Positions 36,688-48,114 of a DNA stretch of 64,000 bases are shown piece by piece. Location: the NCBI GenBank assembly GCA_026120185.1, contig JANUWF010002144.1, positions 434,001 through 498,000 on the forward strand, written 5' to 3'. The notes below the pieces were generated by a model. It saw only the letters and a list, made by a program, of their open reading frames with translations. It was not told the DNA's origin and did no database searches. The first letter of the stretch is position 1, and the number at the start of each line of letters is the position of its first letter. This stretch comes from Voacanga thouarsii (taxonomy: Eukaryota; Streptophyta; Magnoliopsida; Gentianales; Apocynaceae). The translations under genes and the position numbers were made by a program.

Positions 36688-37665
36688 ATTCTTATTTCCA
36701 ACACTTAAATTATTTGAAAGTTACTGAGCAGATTTTCCAAACTTAAAACTTATTCTAAACTGATTTCTCCTAAAACTTTGGAAGCCCTCAGATTGCTATT
36801 TCCATGAAGAGCAATGCTTTGTTCATTTTATCCCAAGTGGAAAACGTCGTTGAGTACTCAATAGGGGTGGACTGCTAGGACTAGTCTTTGAAGGGTTAGG
36901 GTAAGTCTCTCAGCAGGTGGCCACCTCTGAGGGGTGAGTCCTTCCCGGATAAGATGTCATTCCAGTGAGTCGTGTCGGTCCGAGCTAGCAGTTTGTTTTC
37001 AATCAAGTGACTGTGTTTTTCCAGAATGGACACCCAGTTGTTGTTTAGGTATAGAGAAGGAGGAGTATCTTGCTCAGTAGGCCGATCACCTACTTTTGTC
37101 AGTCTGCACAAAGTGTCGGCATTCTGACTGTTTATGGGGCCCAACGTGTGGTAACCCATATCCCTTTCTTTCGAGTGGTTGATTTCATTACTTATGTACG
37201 GCTAGATAAGCCAAAACGCCACTCTTGCTTTTGACTAATGTTTATTGCTTGCCAATGTTTCTCATATTAAGGTTTCACACTCTACATCCGTGAACTGATT
37301 TCACTAAACACCCAAGGCACACACGGACTTACTGAGATTTCTGTCTCATCACTTTTCTATCATGATTTCAGGATGATCCTGTTGTGGAGTTGAGTGGCTA
37401 GTAATATCTGCTTTGGAAGAGAATGTGTCTTTTGATTTTATGTATTGCTTTGGGGAGGCGAGAGTGGATAATTTTACTTATGGTTTTTGTTTTGGAATTC
37501 ATGGATTTATTCTTGAAGTTTTCTTTGGGTTGTAATAACTTTTTTTTTAGTTAAATATTATTTTTATTATGCAATTTGTTTGTGTGACCTAGTTATAAAG
37601 ACCTCTTGTCCTTTGGACGAGGCGACATCCCCGGCTCTGGCGGGCCCAGGCTTCGGGGTGTTACA

Positions 37666-37905
37666 CATGGAGGCTAACATATAACAACGTGCCATTTCGT
37701 CAGCCTTCTTCCGTGCCTTCTCAGCCTTTGGCTCTTCGGCGGTGGAACCTTCCCCGATCACAAGGCAGGTCTCGTAAAGGACATATTTATACTCCTTAGC
37801 TATGAGTATTATGTCCAGACTCTTCTTTCAGTCTATATAGTTTGGACCCGTTAACTTTTTCTCTCTAAGAATAACGGTCAATGGACTAAAAGAACCTCCC
37901 ACCAT
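37666..37905 (-). pseudogene. Element K1 gag, 5' segment
   Basis: ATG at 37905 opens MVGGSFSPLTVIL, KLTGPNYID, a TGA at 37828-37830 and KKSLDIILIAKEYKYVLY. The TGA stands at the tryptophan conserved in the NYxxW motif of copia gag, and K2 has TGA at the same codon. The frame ends in CYMLASM at the D2 target site. Confidence 0.85.
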
Positions 37906-39490
37906 TTCTGAAAAATCGAAAAATAAAAGAAAGGATTTAGTTTGTGAAAACAAAATAAATTTGTGCATTGAAAATAATTTGGCTCTTAGGAAAACTAACA
38001 TAGCTTCTTAGGAAGATTAATAAATCCCTAAACTAAGTGTATTAACCACCACAAATTAATTTTCCTTCTAGGTAATAGTCTAGAGGATAACTCCATCGAG
38101 GGGATGGTCGTTTCCTCTCATTTTTTATGGATATACCTCGCACTATAACCTCCAACGTAGGCTGGCCAATCATAGTACATGCCCCAAATTATTAATTATA
38201 TTCATTCATTAGATCTAGATCCTTGTGGTATCCCCATCCCATACGGGTTCACTCCCAGGGTGACGCGAGGGGACTTATGATCTCTAACGAGGATTGTAAT
38301 GGAAGTCGTGGGGCCCCCTTTCCCACTTAGTCTTTTAAAATAAAGGTTTTCTGAAAAATATCCTTTTGAAATTTCCATTAAGGTTTTCCTTAACTCAAAA
38401 ATAAAATATCTAAATCCATTAAAATCTCTATGTCAAGGTTTATATTCTTTGAGAGATTTTTTCCATGGACTAATTTTATTTTGGTTAAAAACTTAATAAT
38501 TTCAAAAATTTTCCAATTAAAACTTTCTAGAGACTTTGGTCTCAAGTTTATTTGGCAAACAAATTTTCTAGTGCAAAATAAAACAAAATGGTTCTCCATT
38601 TTAATTTACAAAAATATCTAAATCTAATATATTTTCTATGTCAAGGATTAAATTCTTTGAAAAAATATCCAAGAATTAATTTTTGTACAAATTAAAATAA
38701 CCATTTAATTTTTGAAGAAAAAAGTTTTCTTGTCAAAAATGTTTCCAAAGACTTCGATCTTTGAGAAAATGCACACATAGGTATACAAAAAAAATAGCAT
38801 ACTAGAAAACAATAAACGTTTTCATGCTTTTCTATTTTTTAAACCTAAGTTCCCAAATAATAGAATTAAACACATTAATTAATTTATTAATGGTCTTGTT
38901 TAATCCTAATATCCCTTACTAATATTTTTAATTCAAATATATTCCAATAATATTAACTACTGCAAAAATATTAAATTCGCTTGGTATGGGACCCAAAATG
39001 AAAAGGAAAAAAAACAAAGAAAATTGCAAAAAAAAAACTGCCGGTCCATGTACATATGTCGCACCGGATTTTGCTCTACAGTCCACCGCTATCTCGGTGC
39101 ACCAGCCACACCGGATCGCCATCTGCAGCAACCTGTGGACCCGCCCGCGACCCGCAATCCACTCCAGCTAATCCGCCTGCGTGTTGCTACTGCCGACCCG
39201 CGCGTTTATTCGAATGCCTCTGCCGATCTGCGCGCATAACCCAAAAGCAATTGCAATTTGCAATTGCATGCAAATTGAATCGAATTCGTGGGCTGGCTCT
39301 TCAAGCCGATTCCAGCGATACAGCTCCAGACTTAAACGCGGTGGCAGCTCGGCGGCTTAGGAACAGTGCCTTCTTCTTCGTTTTTTTTCTCCGCGCGAAA
39401 ACTTTCGCAATTTTTCCTGCGCTTTTTTGTTGCTTCTTTTTGCGGCTTCTTTGGACATTTTTACTTAAAAAAACTCATCCAAACCAAAAC
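37906..39490 (-). other. Element K1 untranslated leader
   Basis: Aligns with the K2 leader 59590-60760 up to about 39000. It has an internal degenerate duplication of about 230 bp (units near 38400-38510 and 38610-38720, both with CTATGTCAAGG). The stretch 39040-39400 is GC-rich and holds a near-perfect palindrome at 39247-39267; a 150-codon frame there (39056-39508) has no domain and is not called. The leader ends abruptly at the LTR B junction, without PBS. Confidence 0.75.
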
Positions 39491-41652
39491 CACATTCCGG
39501 ACGGTTAGCCGGTGTTCTACTGTCGTTTGGCCGATGGGGCCGATGGTTAGCCGTCGTTCAAGAAAAATGTTTAACTTTCGTTCATATCGTTTTTTCGCCG
39601 TTTGATCAATTCTTTCATTTTCCTTTTTCCACATCCTTCATCCCTTCATAAACAAGGGATTCACTTCATGTTTTCCCAATTAATTTATCCAAAATCACAT
39701 AAGTAGTCACCCTTAAGTCCATTCATTTTCAGACTACTTTCTGGAATTTCACTGGTTTGACACACCATTTTGTTTTACACATAACTTTCAATATACAGCT
39801 CCGATTTGGCTCCATGATATACCAAAATGACCGTAAGACTCTTAAATTTAATTCAGTATAGGCCATTTTTAGAGTTCTAGTTCCAGTATCCCGGTACTGG
39901 GCAAAAACAGCCTCAGCAGTTTTGACTTAGTTTCACTATTCATTCTTTCCTTAACATTCTGCAATTTTCCAGTTTGACACCCTAACTTGTTTTGCCCATA
40001 ACTTTTAATCCATAAATCAAAATGATGTCAAACCAATTGTAAAATATCCTTAAGACATTCCTTTACAAGTTCCAATTCATGGAGTACCAATTCTATTGTC
40101 CATTTTGTTCAATTTGGAACACAAAGATCCAGTAGTAAAATCCCATTACTAATTTGGCACCTTTTACTATTTTCACCATAACTTTTGATCCGTAAATCCG
40201 ATTAACCTCAAACTTGTTCTAAAATGTCTCTATGATCCTTAGCTACAAAGTTATATGCCTTCTTTGTTCAAATCTAGAAATGTTATGGATTTACTGAACA
40301 TAAAACCTCCCAAAATTTTCTACACAAAAGGACAGATTTCACACAACTTCACCTAACTAGTTTCCATACTTCACACATAACTTCTCACAATATATATACC
40401 AAAATGATCTCCATGCTTTATATAATAACTTTACTTCAATTAAGGTAGATCTTTACCTTTTCTTTGCTGCGTTTGGAGGCTGAACAGTCCAAGCATCTTC
40501 TTGCTTTTCTCTCTCTCTTTCTCTCCTCTCTATTTCCGGTTTCTCTCTCTCTTTCTTCTCTATTTCCTTTTCTTTTCTCTTCTCTCTTTTCTCTCTTGTT
40601 TGTTCCAAAATTCTGGCTATCTAAAGCCATTTTGGTTGGCCTTCATGGCCTATATATAGAAGAATATGGTCTTCAAGTCAAATGTGCATTAAATGGCCTT
40701 AACATTTGGAAGCCCTTGATTGGTCCACTTAGCTACTTAGGTGTTCTTTGGAATATTCAAGAGTTCTATAGAATTCTTTAGAAAGTTCTTGCATGAATGT
40801 TCTTGTAACCATTCATAGAATCAACACTTGGTGAGTTTTCATTGGTCCATATAGTGATAAAGTGTAGAAATTTCTAGAATTCTCAAGTATTAATAGATAT
40901 TTTCTAATCTTGCATGGCCATGCATAATCAACCATGATTAACTTACTCAAATCAAAATTAGCTTAATTAAGCTTGGTCAAATGGGGTCAAAAAGGTGGTC
41001 CAACTTGGTCAAGATTGTCATACTTGTGGGCCATCCTTATTTATTTCTTGTGGGCCTTCTAAATTATCTCAACTTATCACAACCAATCAAATAGAAGCAC
41101 TTGACCTCATTAACCAATCACTAAACGATACTTATTTTCATCTACCAGTCATAAGAAGCCACACGTCCCATTTCCAACTGTAATTTCTATTTTCCTTAGA
41201 AATGACAAAAAACGTGTTCGTAATGGAAAAATATTTTAATTCACTATCCAACTCCAAAAATTCCACTGAACCCATTGGTAATACTTAAATTCTTCAATTC
41301 CCACTCTACTTGGTCAAATTCGCGATCAAAGTCACGAACGCGATAAAAATGACGAAAATGCCCCCGATACCCCGGGTGGCACAATTCGCACCAAAACGTG
41401 CGTCTCATTGCACTGATCAATTTTTCTTTCTAAAGTATCCTAAAATTCTTATTTTATTAATCTTAATAGCCTTCCAAAAATTTAGGGTACGAGTAGAACA
41501 AATCCAATAATTACATCTAGGTCCCGACAAAACTTTATTTTATCGAAGTGTTCGTCTCATTATACTACTCAACTTTTATTCTGGCCGTTGATATAAATTC
41601 TCATCCTATTACAGGTAGTAACAAATCGGGAGTTAAAAGGTGGGGTGTTACA
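39491..41652 (-). repeat. Element B 5' LTR, segment 2
   Basis: Resumes LTR B at a point matching about 16225 and continues to GGGGTGTTACA at 41652. It includes the uninterrupted D1 target site near 39797-39808. About 1.05 kb of LTR present at 15178-16225 is absent. Followed by the right GAAAG TSD (41653-41657). Confidence 0.9.
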
Positions 41653-41657
41653 GAAAG

Positions 41658-42328
41658 CACTCATAGACAAGCCTCCTTTTTCTTCCTTCATAAACCATGT
41701 TGTACAATCCTCCTTGAATTTGATGAATTCCTTCTTGAATTTGAGTGATTTTCTATTATGATTCGTGAATTCTGTCTTTTCCCTTATGTTTCCCCTCTAT
41801 TTATAGGCTTTAGAAGTGCTAAAATTCGTCCCCCTAGGGTTTCTGACCGACTAGAAGTAGAAAAATACTAAAATTCTGCAAATTATCAAAAAATACGTAC
41901 AAAAATTGAGGCACTGCCTTGATTCCAGTGCACAACCGGCGCCGTCTGTCCTGCCTAGGGCCAGCGCCGGTTGTGGTCTGTTTGTTTGTTTGTTCGCTGA
42001 TTTTTCTTGATTTTCATGCCAACCCTTCCAGACTACAGCCGATGCCAGTTCGATTCTGTTCAACTCTATTTTCACCCATTTTATCGCCTCAAAATACGTG
42101 CCAACAGCACGTGGCCCACGCTGGTTCTTCTATCTTGGCCGGTGCTGCCTCTACTCTGTTTAGCGACGTTTTTGTCTTATTTTACCCCTAAAATCTGAAA
42201 TAATGCACAAAATATCTTTTCAATGGTAAAATCTCAAATATGAAGGAATATGACCAGTTATTGGACAAAATGTATCACAAAATAGCCTCAAATAATTAGA
42301 AAATATATGAATAATTTAGGCCCTATCA
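41658..42328 (-). repeat. Element A 3' LTR, second segment
   Basis: Continues 4544-5408 after element B and matches 48966-49659, ending GGCCCTATCA. Together the segments make about 1536 bp against 1545 bp for the 5' LTR. Confidence 0.9.
41931..41975. other. 12-bp perfect inverted repeat with GGCGC core in LTR A
   Basis: CACAACCGGCGC (41931-41942) and GCGCCGGTTGTG (41964-41975) are exact reverse complements separated by 21 nt. The partner LTR (about 49241-49285) keeps only part of it. Confidence 0.82.
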
Positions 42329-44152
42329 CATTTTCCCACATTTAGCTCTTTGCTTGTCCTCAAGCAAAGTATCAAAGACAAGTAGAAAAAAACACAAGTT
42401 TTTCACAAAATCACTCAATCAATTTCAAAATAATATTTTCAATGCTTTATTTATTCAAGACAACAAAATAGATGCTATTATATCTTTCATAAAAAATGCA
42501 AGACTTATGTAAGTGAATAATGACTAGTAGAACTATCCCAACACTTAACATCATTCGCAAACCATTGGAAAGAATTTAGTTCAAAAAGAATATGCATTCC
42601 ATAAGCTTATTTTTCATACACTCTCTCCATTAATCCGAGACATATCATGATTCTACTTAGGTTAAGTAGGACTTTTAAGCTTGTAATGTAAGGCTAAGGG
42701 ATTTGTGACATAGTTGTCAAACGAAAGATATAGGAAAATCAAATATCAAAGATGATGAAAGTTTGCAAGAAAAGGATAAACAAAATGTACTAATAGATTC
42801 CAACTTTTCTTGCTCTCCTATCCTAAAACCAATCAAAAACCCATAGCCTTGTATAGCAATCATATTATAGCTCAAACAAATCTTACATTCTTTTCATCAA
42901 TTATTCTTAACTCATCAATAATTTTGCACAAGATCATCAAAATTTTAGCAATGGCGTCAAAAACTTGATGTGAAGTTAAGTTTTTCAAAAAAACCTCCAT
43001 GATGAAACAGAAAAATATCTTATTTCAATCCACCTAACATTCTTCCTGTGCTCTTCTTTTCTTTCTTTCAGCTTTTCTTTCTTTTTCTCTTCTTTTCAAA
43101 TGTTGCTTTTGTTTGTTTCTCAGTTTTTTTTTTAACATTTTCTAGTAGCTTTTTATATTTCTCAAATTTTCTTCCTCTTTTCTTTCTCCTTTTACAACTC
43201 CAACTCAACAATGAAGCATAACTAAAAGTAACAAGTCATGACATTTACACCAGTATTTTCCCTCACACTTCTTCTACTTATACTTTTATTCATTAAGAGC
43301 AATCAAAGATTTAGAAGAATTATCAAACTCTCAGAAAGAAATAATGGACAAAGTATGATAACGGGTTTAAGAAAGAAATTAACAATTTAGGCTTAAAATA
43401 GACACTAAGGATAATATCAAATAGGTAGGCTTGAAAAGCTCAAACTATCCAAAGAAAGCCTATTACTGTCATCCCTAAGTTAAATCATGAATGGCTTTCT
43501 TTTTTCGCCTCGAGAGGTATTCAAGTAAGTTCTAGAATGCTTGATGAATTTTAGCAGAAAAACAGGTTTAAAAGCAATGTAAAGCATTTGATCAAGAACT
43601 ACTTAGTCCAAATGCATGCAAAAAGTCATGCATAAGCTACAAAAGATATAGAACATATGCTCTATGATCTAGTACAAAGACATGCATTAAAAATATATCT
43701 TGACTCAAAAAATCAGAAAAAAAATTTGAAAAAACTGCTCAAAAGGGTCAAAGAAGAATGTCAAGATAAATAAAGTATAGAAGAATTCCCATTCTAACTA
43801 CTCCCCACACTTAAACCGGACATTGTCCGCAATGGCCAAGCTAATAGAGTAAGGAAAGATTGCCACAGGACCAAAAATAAAAGGTAAAAGAGAAGAACGA
43901 AAATACTTCCATTTATTGTGCATTCTTCTTCAAAAGAGGTGAATTCCAACAAAAATGAGCATTGTTGAAGTACCTAAAAAGAAAAATATACAAAAGAAAC
44001 ACACCAAAGCATAAAAGCTAAAAAAAAAAAATAAGCAAAAAGTAAATAAAATAGTACAAAAAAGAAAAGTACAAGAAATAACTAGCAAAGTCATGAAAAT
44101 AGAAAGGAAAAAAAAGAGAGTGACAAGTAGGAACAAGTGTAAAATAATCATC
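42329..44152 (-). other. Element A 3' non-coding region and PPT
   Basis: Begins with the PPT (AAATGTGGGAAAATG on the minus strand) next to the 3' LTR. The remaining 1.8 kb is AT-rich with poly(A)/poly(T)-like tracts and no readable pol or other domain; short minus-strand frames are low complexity. The equivalent region of C (51346-52586) is similar. Confidence 0.7.
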
Positions 44153-45349
44153 TCAACCCTCTCTATCATCATCATCAAGTGCTAAAGTACCCTCACCGCC
44201 ATGTAGTCCCAGAAAACACCGCATCCACTCAGCCCATTGCTGCTCTATAGTAGTCTGGTGTCGGGCAATGACATCAATGGAGTCTCACATGTGTAGCAAC
44301 ATCTTCGTCTGCTAGGCTAATTATCCTAGCTCCATGGTCTCAAAGTCAGTCCTTGGTTGGGACTGTAAACTACTAGCTCGTGCTCATGATAGTGGTGGTT
44401 GGTGCTGCTCTTCCACAGATAGTGGCCGAACCTATTTGGGATACTTGACCTCATAGGGAGTTAGCCATTTCTTCATCTCCTGGCTATACTTGTATCCACA
44501 GCTCATCAATGTTTGCTCCATGACCATGTCATGCTCAGTGGTAGGCTCAATCAATTCCCTCTCAGTACTAATACTAAAATCTCTCAGAATTTTTATAATT
44601 ACTAGAGGGAAGATGAAGGCTTTAGTAGAGAAACGATGATGAACCACATCCTTAATGGATTGTATGATCAATGGGGTAAGAGGGATAGGTTAAGTAGTCA
44701 TCATCCTATGTAAGATATATATATCAATAAGACGTGTCTCATTGAATCCACTGGTTCGGGGTACGACATTAAAAGCAAACATGTATACTAGAGCCCAAAA
44801 GTTGGCATCAAGATCATTACTAGAGTAGAAGCTATTGGCTTGGAAAGCATTTTGCTTGTGCAACACTAGAGTAGCTCTAGTTCCACTGGCATCCCAATTA
44901 GGGTAAAAAAGAATATTTTGTTTAATAGTATATATCCCTTACCAAGAATCATCATCATATACATGGAAAAGAGTAGCTAAATGATTTCTTGTGATGATAA
45001 TGGGGGTTTCCTTCACTCTTATCTCGATGTGTGGAAGGTGTTTATTGCCCTTTTCAACTATGTTGGCATAAAATTCTTTTACAAGCACTGGACAATAATC
45101 CCCCTTTAGCTATACCATAGGTCCCCACCCTAGCCTCCTAAACATCATTCCTAATTTAAGGCCATGGTCTAGGGTATGTGCAAAGGTATGCTCCACAATG
45201 ATCTAATTTGAAGCCCTCCTATTGTACCACTCCTCACAAGATGGATCAATGAAATCAGCTGGCCTAAGGAACAGGGGGTCGATAGACAAAGGTGCTGAGG
45301 AAGAAGAAGCTCTAGCCCTTTTGGAGGATTGACCCCGTGCTCTAGACAT
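44153..45349 (-). pseudogene. Element A second ORF (plant transposon-type protein of Athila elements)
   Basis: ATG at 45349 opens MSRARGQSSKRARASSSSAP, then LFLRPADFIDPSCEEWYNRR, LGWGPMV, PVLVKEFYANIVEKGNKHLP, NHLATLFHVYDD, and later FNETRLIDIYILHRMM and FSTKAFIFPLVI. LVxEFYANI is a hallmark of the putative plant transposon protein domain found near the 3' end of Athila-type elements (family knowledge). About 400 codons, ending at 44153-44155 after a run of aspartates. TAG stops and probably one frameshift interrupt it. The matching ORF in C starts the same way, so it is a regular part of this element type. Its molecular function is unknown. Confidence 0.72.
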
Positions 45350-46485
45350 ATTGGCAAGTAGGGAGTAGTGAAGATAGGAGGATAAGAACTAGGAAGCTCA
45401 AAGATTTTAGAAGAATAGAATCTCCCCTATTTCAAACACAATGCATAACACCACAATCAACTCTCAACCAGCTCACACCACAATGTCCAAACTCCTTAAA
45501 GTATACCTCACACCGAACAACAGCCATTTCAATCTCCTCTAATCAATCCACCATAATTTACAACACAACTTGCAAGAATAGGCATAAAAGCTCACTGTAA
45601 AGCATAAATGTGTTGAACAAACCTAATGTATTTGGATGCTTATAACATGATCATGTGAATTATGGAATCATTATGGCATTATTGTGCTCAAGTGTAAGAT
45701 AAGTCAAGGCCAATATGCAACTAGTTACTCAATCATCATAATAGCCATAATCATACCCTTAAGGAAATACACAAACTCCCTAATGATCATGTAAATGAAT
45801 AAAGTACTCAAGAATCATCAACTCATAATATATCCAATGTCATGAAGCTCACAAGTTGATTCACAATGCAAGAGAACATTAAATATCCCAAATTTTGGCC
45901 AAAAATATACCCAAAATTAGAAAAATTTACTTATAGCATTTTAACCGTGGGAATTCAAGAAAAAATATACCTTTATACTCTACTATGCATGGGCAAGCAA
46001 AATATGCATCATTTTTTTAAGAAATCAAAGCGCTTTGAGTGTGGATTAAAGATTGGGTTTTTGTGAAAAATGGAAGATTTAGAGACTTTTAATTTGTATA
46101 ATCAATAAAAGAAGGATAGATTGATACTCTAGAAGTGTTTGGAAGGTAAAAAATCAAATTTTAAAAGAGGTAGGAGGTGAAGCCAGTGCAGGTTAGAGAG
46201 AATTTGAGAGGGAGTTAGAGAGTTTGAAAGAAAAAGTGGCCAAATTGGCCTATTTTAAGTGCTTCCCCCGACGAGAGCCCGCGCTGCTTCTGGGCCTCAG
46301 CTGGCGCCGATTTCATTATGTCTGGGCTTCGAGTTTTTTTTTAAAAATGAAATAATGAACACACCGTAATGATGAATAATGCAATTTAATTCATGAAGAA
46401 ATAAATAAAAATGAAATAAAATGATGAAAATAAAAATTGTTCCAAATCACAAAAAACGACTTTCATGCTTTCCACGGCCTTGATC
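45350..46485 (-). other. Spacer between gag and second ORF of element A
   Basis: In Athila, pol would lie here, but only 1.1 kb exists and no protease, RT or integrase motif can be read. On the minus strand it holds a GC-rich patch (46262-46310), an AAGTGGCCAAATTGGCC palindrome-like site (46233-46255) and then a CT-rich, leader-like stretch. It resembles the 5' untranslated region of a separate transcript; that reading is inference. Confidence 0.6.
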
Positions 46486-47837
46486 TCATGGATTTTCTTC
46501 GGTGTTCCCTAGTAATGTCCCTGTATTACAATCCCCCAGTAATTTAGCCAGTTGGACAATTTGGCTCTCCAAGTTGCGCATGGAGGCCTCTAAGTTCCTT
46601 GTTGTAGTATCGATCCCTTGGAACTTAATCTCCGTTATACTCATTAATTGGCCAATCAATTCCTTCAATGGTGGCTTAGAAGGTGTTGAATTGTTGCTCA
46701 AAGGAGGTTGATTTCTTTGATTTCCCCTAAAGTTGAAAGAGCCCTACCTAGGCTGGTTTGCATTGCTCCAAGAGAAGTTAGGGTGATTTCTCCAACCAGG
46801 ATTGTAAGTAGAGCTATACGGATTGTTACCTGAACGGACATTACCTGCAAAGGCTGATTGTTCTGTGGTTTCTTGGAGTGAACCTATATTTTGGCACTCA
46901 TGATTTGGGTGCCTTTCTCCACAGAAATCACAATTTACATTGAGCACTTGGCCTTGAGGCATCACCATTTGTTCCATCTTCTGAGTCAAGGCTTCCACCT
47001 TAGCTTCCAAAGCTGCCACAACATCCACTTTGTGTACTCCTTGCACACGAGCTCTAGACCTTGCACTTCCCCAAGAATAGTTATTAGAAGCCAAATTTTC
47101 AATGAGATCAAACACATATTCTGAGGTTTTATGATTGATGGAACCCCCTGCAGAAGAGTCCACCACTTGTCGTGTTGTAAACGTAAGGCCATTAAGAAAT
47201 ATGAGCATCTACATTCCTAGCTCAAATCTGTGGTGTGGGCACTTTCTCAACATCTCCTTGAACCTTTCCCAACTTTCATACAAAGGCTCAGAATCTAATT
47301 GTTGGAAGGAAAAAATTTTGTTTCTAAGTTTGGATCTCCTAGCTGAAGGAAAATATTTGGCAAGAAATTTTTCAGTTAGGGCATTCCAAGTAGTGATGAA
47401 ACATGTGGATAAAGACTTTAACCAGGATTTGGCTTTATCTCTCAAAGAAAAAGAAAAAAGTCTTAGTTTTATGGTATCTTCAAAAACATCATTCATCTTA
47501 AAAGTATCATAAATTTCAAGAAAATTGGCAAGGTGGGCATTGGGATCTTCTTCGGTAGCCCATCCAATTGAACCATATTTTGGACTATTTGAATGATATT
47601 GGGCTTTATTTCAAAATTATTCGCATACACCCTAGGTTTAGTGATACTCGAGCCCGTGCCCGAGATTACAGGTTTCACAAAGTCATCTATGACCCTCCTG
47701 TTGTTTCCAACATTGTTGTTTTGAGCACCGTCCATGTCTGCAATTAAGTTTCTTTTGATAGTCCGGCAGATTTTTGATAATGTCCTTTCAATTTCAGGAT
47801 CAAAATCGACTATATCACCTTCAGATTGTCGGGTCAT
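46486..47837 (-). pseudogene. Element A gag (Athila-type), frameshifted
   Basis: ATG at 47837 opens MTRQSEGDIVDFDPEIERTL. The Retrotrans_gag core is in 47496-47209: IKLRLFSFSLRDKAKSWLKS, TEKFLAKYFPSARRSKLRN, LYESWERFKEMLRKCPHH. Then VVDSSAGGSINHKTSEYVF, a coiled-coil-like AALEAKVEALTQKMEQM, and a short zinc knuckle CDFCGERHPNHEC, the C-X2-C-X3-H type of Athila/Tat gag. The end (46701-46486) has TTRNLEASMRNLESQIVQLA. Frameshifts near 47495 and 47208 and a stop near 46744 break it. Gag would form the particle that packages element RNA. Confidence 0.87.
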
Positions 47838-48090
47838 GTACCAAGACTAACACCTAGAAAAGACAAGAAAGTTAGATAACAGAATTCATAATGTAAATAA
47901 AATTAAAAGAACAAATTAGTTAGTGAAACATCAGTCAAAGTTAGTAAATTTGATTACAAAAATACACAAGATACAAAAGATGGCACCTTTCTGCAAAAAG
48001 AACAATTGTACAAATTTACAAATTTACATATATACATATTTACATATTTACATGGTTAAATTAACAAAATCCAAGCTTTCATGATATTGT

Positions 48091-48108
48091 TTCTTGGCAA
48101 CGGTGCCA
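48091..48108 (-). other. Primer binding site of element A (tRNA-Asp type)
   Basis: On the plus strand TTCTTGGCAACGGTGCCA matches the 3' end of plant tRNA-Asp (TCCCCGGCAACGGCGCCA) with three changes. A tRNA-Asp PBS is usual for Athila-type elements. It lies six bases from the 5' LTR. Confidence 0.85.
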
Positions 48109-48114
48109 AAAACT

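Larger units (their letters stand above)
33399..37665. mobile_element. Solo LTR D2 (4.27 kb) in K1 gag
   Basis: Starts TGTGAAACCCC, ends GGGGTGTTACA, and is flanked by perfect CATGG (33394-33398 and 37666-37670). It aligns end to end with D1. Removing it with one TSD copy restores the K1 gag frame exactly, which proves the boundaries. Like D1 it has no gag-pol. It differs from D1 by an expanded CT tract and a private set of base changes. Confidence 0.93.
27658..39490 (-). mobile_element. Copia element K1 (5' end deleted, split by solo LTR D2)
   Basis: The element has a 2048-bp 3' LTR (27658-29705), PPT, and pol and gag on the minus strand to 37905, then a leader to about 39490, where it joins LTR B directly. 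Its own 5' LTR and PBS are missing. D2 (33399-37665) interrupts gag. The family is the same as K2. Relative to LTR B on the left, about 1.05 kb of target LTR is also missing at the right junction, so one deletion removed K1's 5' end and adjacent LTR B. Confidence 0.87.
5409..41652 (-). mobile_element. Ty3/gypsy element B (chromovirus-like), split by P, D1 and K1
   Basis: The element is bounded by TGTAACTCCCC at 5409 and GGGGTGTTACA at 41652 with a perfect GAAAG TSD. Its 3' LTR is 5409-22685 (interrupted by P and D1), its internal region 22686-27128, and its 5' LTR 27129-41652 (interrupted by K1). LTR length once inserts are removed is about 3.75 kb on the left. The internal region holds gag, protease, RT, RNase H and integrase remnants in one minus-strand order, with an iMet-like PBS and a purine-rich PPT. 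The order with integrase after RNase H defines Ty3/gypsy. The ending GAGGACAAAATTTTTGTAAGG (read on the minus strand, split by codons) is typical of chromovirus 3' ends. Confidence 0.88.

Noticed and set aside
39056..39508. 150-codon frame as a host gene
   Set aside because: It is open because of GC-rich composition, overlaps several other open frames, has no domain, and crosses the K1/LTR B deletion junction.
21481..40630. Arg/Glu-rich frame in both copies of LTR B (21481-21675 and 40436-40630)
   Set aside because: It is the purine-rich strand of a TC-rich tract; low complexity, no start context or domain.
43930..44178. Hydrophobic minus-strand frame as a membrane protein
   Set aside because: Phe/Leu-rich only because of poly(A)/poly(T)-type sequence; it overlaps the end of ORF2 in another frame and lacks conservation in C.
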